A stretch of 11,052 bases of DNA from an uncultured Lachnospiraceae bacterium (lineage in GTDB: Bacteria; Bacillota; Clostridia; Lachnospirales; Lachnospiraceae), in contig CAJTXH010000097.1 of NCBI GenBank assembly GCA_910580005.1, forward strand, positions 1-11,052. The letters run 5' to 3'. A program made the position numbers and the translations under genes. Under the pieces are notes generated by a model. That model did no database searches. It saw nothing but the letters and a program-made list of their open reading frames with translations, and had not been told where the DNA came from. Shown here piece by piece: positions 7,089 to 11,052 of this stretch. Position 1 is the first letter of the stretch. Each line of letters opens with the position of its first letter.

Positions 7089-8321
7089 ATGAAACTATCT
7101 AAGAAAACTTCCATTTTTACAAAAACTGCACTTTCGCTGCTGGTTTCTTTTTCGCTTATTTTATGTAACGCAAAACCATTTGCTGCTGCACAGCCAGCCG
7201 CCAGTGAGCCCCCTTCTCCACAGGAAGGTGTATCCATACTTGCTAAGGCAGCAGTCCTTATAGAAAATAACAGCGGCAGGATTTTATTTGAGAAAGAAAA
7301 AGATACTGAACTTGTCCCTGCAAGCATTACTAAAATTATGACACTTCTTCTTATATTTGAAGCACTTCATAATAAAAAAATAACTTTAGATGACAGTGTT
7401 TCCACAAGTGAATATGCTGCATCAATGGGAGGCTCACAGGTTTTCCTTGAACCTGGTGAAACACAGACTGTTGATACGATGATAAAATGCATAAGCATAG
7501 CAAGCGCAAATGATGCGGCAGTTGCCATGGCTGAATATATAAGTGGCTCTGAAACGGAATTTGTAAAAAAAATGAATGAAAAAGCAAAAGAACTTGGCAT
7601 GGTACATACAAGTTTTAAAAACTGTAATGGTCTTGATGATTCAATACAAAGTGGGCACTACAGCAGTGCTTATGATGTAGCGCTTATGTCAAGGGAGCTT
7701 ATTACAAAATACCCTGAAATTTCCAATTACTCTACTGTATGGATGGATGAAATTACACATACAACAAAAAAAGGCACTACCCAGTTCGGTCTTACAAATA
7801 CCAATAAATTAATACGTACATATAATGGCATTACAGGGCTTAAAACAGGTTCAACATCCAAAGCAAAATACTGCCTGTCTGCAACCGCAGAACGCAATGG
7901 CGTAAGCCTTACCGCCGTAATTATGGCAGCTCCAGACCCCAAAGAAAGGTTTGCAGAAGCAGCATCACTTCTTGACTATGGGTTTTCAAACTGCACAAAT
8001 TACTCTGAAAAAGCATCTAAAATACGCATAAAACCACAAAAAGTAATTAACGGCATAAAAGACCAGATAAATTCAGAAATAGCAAGGGATTTTTCTTATA
8101 CTTTATGTGGCAGTGAGTCATCAGATAAAATTGAAAAAAAGATTACGTTTATGCCTGATATTAAAGCACCTGTAAAAAAAGGTGATAAAATTGGGGATGT
8201 AGTTTATATACTGAATGGAAAAGAGATAGACAAAATCCCGGTAAAAGCATCAGAAGATATAAAAGAAGCAGGTTACATAACACATTTACAAAGATTGCTT
8301 AAACGGCTTTTAATGGTGTAA
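7089..8321 (+). CDS. dacF: D-alanyl-D-alanine carboxypeptidase, peptidase S11 (DacF/PBP5 type)
   Basis: This 410-residue low-molecular-weight penicillin-binding protein removes the terminal D-Ala from peptidoglycan pentapeptides outside the cell, limiting cross-linking. All three S11 active-site motifs are present: S79-I-T-K82 (nucleophile and general base), S139-A-N141 and K252-T-G254. An N-terminal secretion signal covers about residues 1-34 (hydrophobic core TALSLLVSFSLILC). The catalytic domain spans about 48-300. A PBP5-type C-terminal beta domain spans about 305-395, ending in the short basic-hydrophobic tail HLQRLLKRLLMV, a possible weak membrane anchor. The ATG at 7089 has GAGG (7081-7084) four bases upstream, which is tight but acceptable. 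Length and motif spacing are normal for the family. It is monocistronic here, with a terminator before it and convergent genes after it. The symbol is by family resemblance; dacA or dacB naming is equally possible. Confidence 0.93.
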   Translation: MKLSKKTSIFTKTALSLLVSFSLILCNAKPFAAAQPAASEPPSPQEGVSILAKAAVLIENNSGRILFEKEKDTELVPASITKIMTLLLIFEALHNKKITLDDSVSTSEYAASMGGSQVFLEPGETQTVDTMIKCISIASANDAAVAMAEYISGSETEFVKKMNEKAKELGMVHTSFKNCNGLDDSIQSGHYSSAYDVALMSRELITKYPEISNYSTVWMDEITHTTKKGTTQFGLTNTNKLIRTYNGITGLKTGSTSKAKYCLSATAERNGVSLTAVIMAAPDPKERFAEAASLLDYGFSNCTNYSEKASKIRIKPQKVINGIKDQINSEIARDFSYTLCGSESSDKIEKKITFMPDIKAPVKKGDKIGDVVYILNGKEIDKIPVKASEDIKEAGYITHLQRLLKRLLMV

Positions 8322-8440
8322 AACCTGCTGTCTATAAAACTAATATATAAGCAAGTAAAGCAGACCATCAAAATCATTTCCACCACCCAATTTCCAGTTA
8401 TATTATTATCATGTGGTTATTATAAATTTACAATAACAGA
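8322..8440. other. AT-rich intergenic stretch with no clear feature
   Basis: This lies between the carboxypeptidase stop and the structured repeat. I see no reading frame, promoter or conventional T-tailed terminator. AACCTGCT (8322-8329) can pair with AGCAGGTT (8267-8274) inside the gene, but the loop is 47 bases. Transcription probably ends in or near the structured element that follows. Confidence 0.5.
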
Positions 8441-8620
8441 TTTTAAGTGCCAGAACCAGAATATTCCATAAAAAGGGTACTTTGGCATCGCCGGCATTTA
8501 AGTCCCTGTGTCACAGGAAAAACGTAAGTTTTTTAGGACACAGGGACTTTATGTACCGCTGTGTATGCCATCGTAGCGGAAGCGTACCCCTGTATGGAAA
8601 TTTGGCTCTGGCACCTAAAA
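8441..8620. repeat. Approximately 180-base structured intergenic element (long interrupted hairpin)
   Basis: The arms pair in register almost throughout. The helices are 8441-8445 with 8616-8620; GTGCCAG 8447-8453 with 8608-8614; CCA 8456-8458 with 8603-8605; TTCCATA 8464-8470 with 8593-8599; GGGTAC 8475-8480 with 8584-8589; TGGCAT 8483-8488 with 8565-8570; AAGTCCCTGTGTC 8500-8512 with 8537-8549; and AAAAAC 8518-8523 with 8528-8533. A side segment 8571-8583 holds GC-GGAA-GC, a GNRA-type loop. Similarity to the copy at the window start extends rightward to about 8673. It contains no reading frame of note and sits between convergent genes. It could be a non-autonomous mobile element, a structured RNA, or a bidirectional terminator. 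No known RNA family is recognised. Confidence 0.7.
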
Positions 8621-8669
8621 CCGTCCGTCCGCCAATTTTACACAACACATAAAATAACTGCAAATTCCA

Positions 8670-9737
8670 CTAACTTTCCTCACTTGCACCAGTATCATCA
8701 TTAATAAATGTCCCATACTCAAATGGCTTTTTGCTGTCATACTCAAATATAAACTTATTAAGTGCCTCTGCATTGTTGGCAAGGTTGCGCTCAGAAGACA
8801 CACCATCTGTAAGTACAAGTGATGAACCACATGAATATTCACCATCATATGAAGTCCTGAAATAACCTGATATTGGTATCTGAAGCTGTGTAACCTCTGT
8901 CGTGCCCATCATAATTACATCCTTCATATATTCCATTATATTATCATTTGTAAGGTCTGTTGTAACATATTCACCAAGAACTTCATTAGCAAGTTCAATC
9001 CACTTTGAACGTGACAGTGATTTAAGCTTGCCAAACACACACTTAATAACTGTACGCTGCCTCCATGTACGGCCATAATCATCCATAAGTCCTGTAATTG
9101 TTTTAACACTGCCCTTACGTATACGGCAGTAACCAAGTGCCTGGTTGCCATTAAGCCTCTGCTTGCCAGGCTGGACATTCCTGAAACGTTTCTTTGAAAT
9201 ATAATTAGTTGTATTAAGGTAAGAAGCCTCTGACTCTGTAAGTTCCACTTCTACCCCGCCAACTGCATTAACAATCTTCTCAAATGCATTAAAGCCAACC
9301 TCTACATAACCATCAAGCTCAATATTGAAATTCTGTGCAATAGTTTTATATAAAAGCTGTATACCACCAAAAGAATTAGCAGCATTCAGTTTATTTACAC
9401 CATGTCCAGGAATATCAACTACCATATCCCTCATAAGTGATGTAAGTTTAAGGTTTTTATGTTTTGTGTCCATAGTAGCTATAATCATTGTATCAGTCAG
9501 ACCTGATGCATCATAACCCTTCTCTTCCCTGTAGTCATTACCTACAATAAGCACATTGACAACATTCTCATCAGAATTAACCTTAATACCGCTTAAATCA
9601 ACATCTTTAAGTGCTGTATCATAATCCCTGTTTATGTGGTTTAAAGTATTATTTAAAGTAACATGCGCCTTTGCAACAAAAAAACCTGTAACGCCGCTTA
9701 TAACCAGCAGCAATGCCATAATAATTTTCTTTAACAT
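8670..9737 (-). CDS. LytR-CpsA-Psr (LCP) family protein, downstream paralogue
   Basis: The product has 355 residues. LCP enzymes are membrane-anchored, extracytoplasmic phosphotransferases that move polyprenyl-phosphate-linked glycopolymers (teichoic acids, capsule) onto peptidoglycan. One N-terminal transmembrane segment (about 5-23) is followed by an LCP domain with family motifs: GND-Y-R (D68, R70), LMRD (R103, D104), NKLNAA (115-120), LDGYVEV and NAVGGVEVEL, then YCRIRKG (R205, R207) and DDYGRTWRQR (D219, D220, R223, R226). The substrate cannot be told from sequence. The ATG at 9737 is chosen because GGAGA (9745-9749) lies 7 bases upstream; an in-frame TTG at 9755 lies upstream of that site. 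It starts 26 bases after the stop of its paralogue, so the two form an operon. Unlike the paralogue, it lacks a basic cytoplasmic tail. Its stop codon lies at the edge of the intergenic repeat. Confidence 0.92.
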   Translation of the reverse strand: MLKKIIMALLLVISGVTGFFVAKAHVTLNNTLNHINRDYDTALKDVDLSGIKVNSDENVVNVLIVGNDYREEKGYDASGLTDTMIIATMDTKHKNLKLTSLMRDMVVDIPGHGVNKLNAANSFGGIQLLYKTIAQNFNIELDGYVEVGFNAFEKIVNAVGGVEVELTESEASYLNTTNYISKKRFRNVQPGKQRLNGNQALGYCRIRKGSVKTITGLMDDYGRTWRQRTVIKCVFGKLKSLSRSKWIELANEVLGEYVTTDLTNDNIMEYMKDVIMMGTTEVTQLQIPISGYFRTSYDGEYSCGSSLVLTDGVSSERNLANNAEALNKFIFEYDSKKPFEYGTFINDDTGASEES

Positions 9738-9763
9738 ATCTAAATCTCCAATCAATAGAATTT

Positions 9764-10888
9764 TCAGCTCTCCTTGGGCTCTTTAAATATAAATTCACCT
9801 TGTCCGTCATATTCAAAAATAAACTGTTCCAGAACCTCTTTATTCTTTTCAATATCTGGTTCACCTGATACTCCGTTGGTAGGTACAATATATTCACTAG
9901 AACCAAACTCACCTTTCGGGGCTATCCTGAAATATGGGTTCTGTGGTATCTGAAGCTGGCAAATATCAGTAGTGCCCATTGTTGCAACATCTTTCATATA
10001 CTTTAAAATCTGGTCATTATCCAGGTCAGTGGCAACATATCCCAGAACTTTATCTGCAATATCATACCACTTTGCCAGTGGCATTGTTTTAAGCTTTCCA
10101 AAAGCAGAACTTAAGACTGCCCTCTGTCTCCATGTACGCCCATAATCATCAATAAGGCCGCTTGCAGTCACTACAGGTTCACCAATCATATCAATCCCCT
10201 TACGTATACGGCAATAACCAAGTGCCTGGTCACCATTAAGTACCTGTTTGCCTGCTTTCAAGCCCCTTCTGTTCTTTTTTTTCTGGATATAATTAGTTAT
10301 GCTTAAATACCTGGCTTCTGTATCAGTAAGTTCCACTTCTACCCCGCCAACTGCATTAACAACTTCCTTAAATGCCTCAAAATCAACTTGTACATAACCA
10401 TCAAGCTTTATATTAAAATTATGTGCAATGGTCTTATATAAACTTTTAACTTCACCCTCATGGTTGGTAGCAGCATTAATTTTCTCATAACTGCCAGAAG
10501 CTGGCACATATACACGCAAATCCCTCATAACCGATGAAAGTTTAAGCGTGCCATGTTTCCTGTCCATAGTGGCAATTATAATAACATCCGTCAGCCCACG
10601 TTTATTAGAATAGTATTTTTCATCACGCCTGTCGTTTCCAATAAGAAGTATATTAACAATATCATTATCAGATTTAACCTTAATCCCATTTAAATCAACA
10701 GAAGAAAGCTTAGAATTATAATCCCTGTTCACATGGTTTAATGTCTTGTTAAATGTAACCCTTGCTTTCGCCACAAAAAAGCCAGCTGTACCACTAATAA
10801 CAAGGAAAAGCAATATAAAAATAATTTTAACGCTGCTTTTAACCCGGCTTTTTCTCCTTTTTGGTTTCCTTACATTATTATTGCCCAT
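9764..10888 (-). CDS. LytR-CpsA-Psr (LCP) family protein, promoter-proximal paralogue
   Basis: This 374-residue LCP-family glycopolymer transferase has a short, very basic cytoplasmic tail (VRKPKRRKSRVK), one transmembrane segment (about 21-41) and an extracytoplasmic LCP domain. Key motifs are LLIGNDRRDE (D86, R87, R88), SVMRDLRV (R122, D123), EKINAA (135-140), NAVGGVEVEL, ALGYCRIRKG (R227, R229) and DDYGRTWRQR (D247, D248, R251, R254). These charged residues bind the polyprenyl pyrophosphate and metal in characterised LCP proteins. The ATG at 10888 is preceded by GGAGGG (10897-10902) at a normal spacing. An in-frame ATG at 10945 falls inside the promoter, so it is not the start. It is clearly homologous to the next gene along the whole domain, indicating tandem duplication. 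Function in wall teichoic acid or capsule attachment is inferred from family only. Confidence 0.93.
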   Translation of the reverse strand: MGNNNVRKPKRRKSRVKSSVKIIFILLFLVISGTAGFFVAKARVTFNKTLNHVNRDYNSKLSSVDLNGIKVKSDNDIVNILLIGNDRRDEKYYSNKRGLTDVIIIATMDRKHGTLKLSSVMRDLRVYVPASGSYEKINAATNHEGEVKSLYKTIAHNFNIKLDGYVQVDFEAFKEVVNAVGGVEVELTDTEARYLSITNYIQKKKNRRGLKAGKQVLNGDQALGYCRIRKGIDMIGEPVVTASGLIDDYGRTWRQRAVLSSAFGKLKTMPLAKWYDIADKVLGYVATDLDNDQILKYMKDVATMGTTDICQLQIPQNPYFRIAPKGEFGSSEYIVPTNGVSGEPDIEKNKEVLEQFIFEYDGQGEFIFKEPKES

Positions 10889-10930
10889 ATATGATGCCCT
10901 CCAAAATAATATTTCTATTATACATTCCTT

Positions 10931-10959
10931 ATTATAACTGTACATACTGTATATTGCAA
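10931..10959 (-). promoter_or_regulatory. Sigma-A-type promoter for the two LCP genes
   Basis: Read leftward, the -35 is TTGCAA (10959-10954), the spacer is 17 bases, and the -10 is a perfect TATAAT (10936-10931). The 5' leader to the ATG at 10888 would be about 37 bases. A second TATAAT occurs at 10922-10917 but has no -35. Confidence 0.75.
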
Positions 10960-10966
10960 CGTAATT

Positions 10967-10984
10967 ATTATATTTTAATATAAT
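10967..10984. promoter_or_regulatory. AT-rich inverted repeat just upstream of the LCP promoter
   Basis: ATTATATT (10967-10974) and AATATAAT (10977-10984) are perfect 8-bp arms around TT, starting 8 bases upstream of the -35. It may act as an UP-like element or operator, but such repeats also arise by chance in AT-rich DNA. Confidence 0.3.
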
Positions 10985-10998
10985 TGTAAATAAAAGGT

Positions 10999-11052
10999 GT
11001 TACTATTCACAGCTACGCTGTTCATAGTAACTAGCAGTGCTTTCAGCACTGG
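10999..11052. repeat. Pair of adjacent intergenic hairpins at the window edge
   Basis: The first hairpin has arms 10999-11013 and 11017-11031: GTTACTAT pairs with ATAGTAAC and CAGC with GCTG, with two mismatches between them and a TAC loop. The second has CAGTGCT (11035-11041) pairing perfectly with AGCACTG (11045-11051) around TTC. The sequence stops at the window edge, so more of the structure may lie beyond. Read leftward, the first hairpin is followed by CACCTTTTATTT, so it could end transcription of a leftward gene outside the window. Confidence 0.6.

Noticed and set aside
7140..7180. Possible lipobox cysteine in the carboxypeptidase signal (LILC)
   Set aside because: The residue before Cys is Leu rather than Gly/Ala/Ser, and an ordinary signal-peptidase I site follows.
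8267..8329. Inverted repeat AGCAGGTT/AACCTGCT around the carboxypeptidase stop as a terminator
   Set aside because: The loop is 47 bases and no T-tract follows.
8441..8666. CRISPR array, tRNA or known riboswitch in the convergent gap
   Set aside because: No regularly spaced direct repeats, no tRNA cloverleaf landmarks, and no recognised riboswitch core; the structure is one long interrupted hairpin.
9738..9755. TTG start at 9755 for the second LCP gene
   Set aside because: The GGAGA that would serve as ribosome binding site lies downstream of it and fits the ATG at 9737.
10889..10945. Earlier in-frame ATG at 10945 for the first LCP gene
   Set aside because: It lies within the -35/-10 spacer of the best promoter, and the ATG at 10888 has GGAGGG at correct spacing.

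Overview
The window looks like chromosomal DNA from a Gram-positive, low-GC Firmicute, most likely a gut Lachnospiraceae-type organism. The evidence is AT-rich codon choice, strong AGGAGG-type ribosome binding sites, sigma-A-like promoters, Gram-positive cell-wall proteins (LytR-CpsA-Psr and DacF-type), and a dockerin-bearing secreted peptidase of the kind seen in host-glycan foragers. This assignment is inference from gene content; there is no rRNA or other taxonomic marker in the window.

Layout. (1) 1-399: a degenerate copy of an intergenic repeat (about 1-149), a short doubtful leftward reading frame (13-252) with a good ribosome binding site, and the divergent upstream region of the first large gene. 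(2) 400-6887, rightward: a two-gene unit. The first gene encodes a 1732-residue secreted M60-family (mucin-type glycoprotein) zinc peptidase with a dockerin, fibronectin-III-like and discoidin-like modules. The second, overlapping it by an ATGA, encodes a 430-residue secreted protein with a cohesin-like module, a Ser/Pro/Thr linker and two basic Fn3-like modules. A strong hairpin terminator follows (6969-7010). (3) 7089-8321, rightward: a DacF-type D-alanyl-D-alanine carboxypeptidase with its own promoter region. (4) 8322-8669: a convergent intergenic region dominated by an approximately 180-base element that folds almost end to end into a long interrupted hairpin. It is related to the copy at the window start. 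(5) 8670-10888, leftward: two tandem LytR-CpsA-Psr family genes, with a well-formed promoter at 10931-10959. (6) 10960-11052: AT-rich DNA, then two adjacent hairpins running to the window end.

How the genes may work together. The coupled pair suggests a secreted peptidase that could dock, through its dockerin, onto a small single-cohesin protein encoded directly downstream. That protein could hold it at the cell wall through its lysine-rich C-terminal modules. Neither protein has an LPXTG sorting signal, so non-covalent assembly would explain how the enzyme is retained. The carboxypeptidase and the two LCP proteins belong to peptidoglycan maturation and wall-glycopolymer attachment. They may be linked to the pair only by a shared location at the cell envelope. 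The most novel features are the putative peptidase/cohesin mini-complex and the dispersed structured intergenic element.
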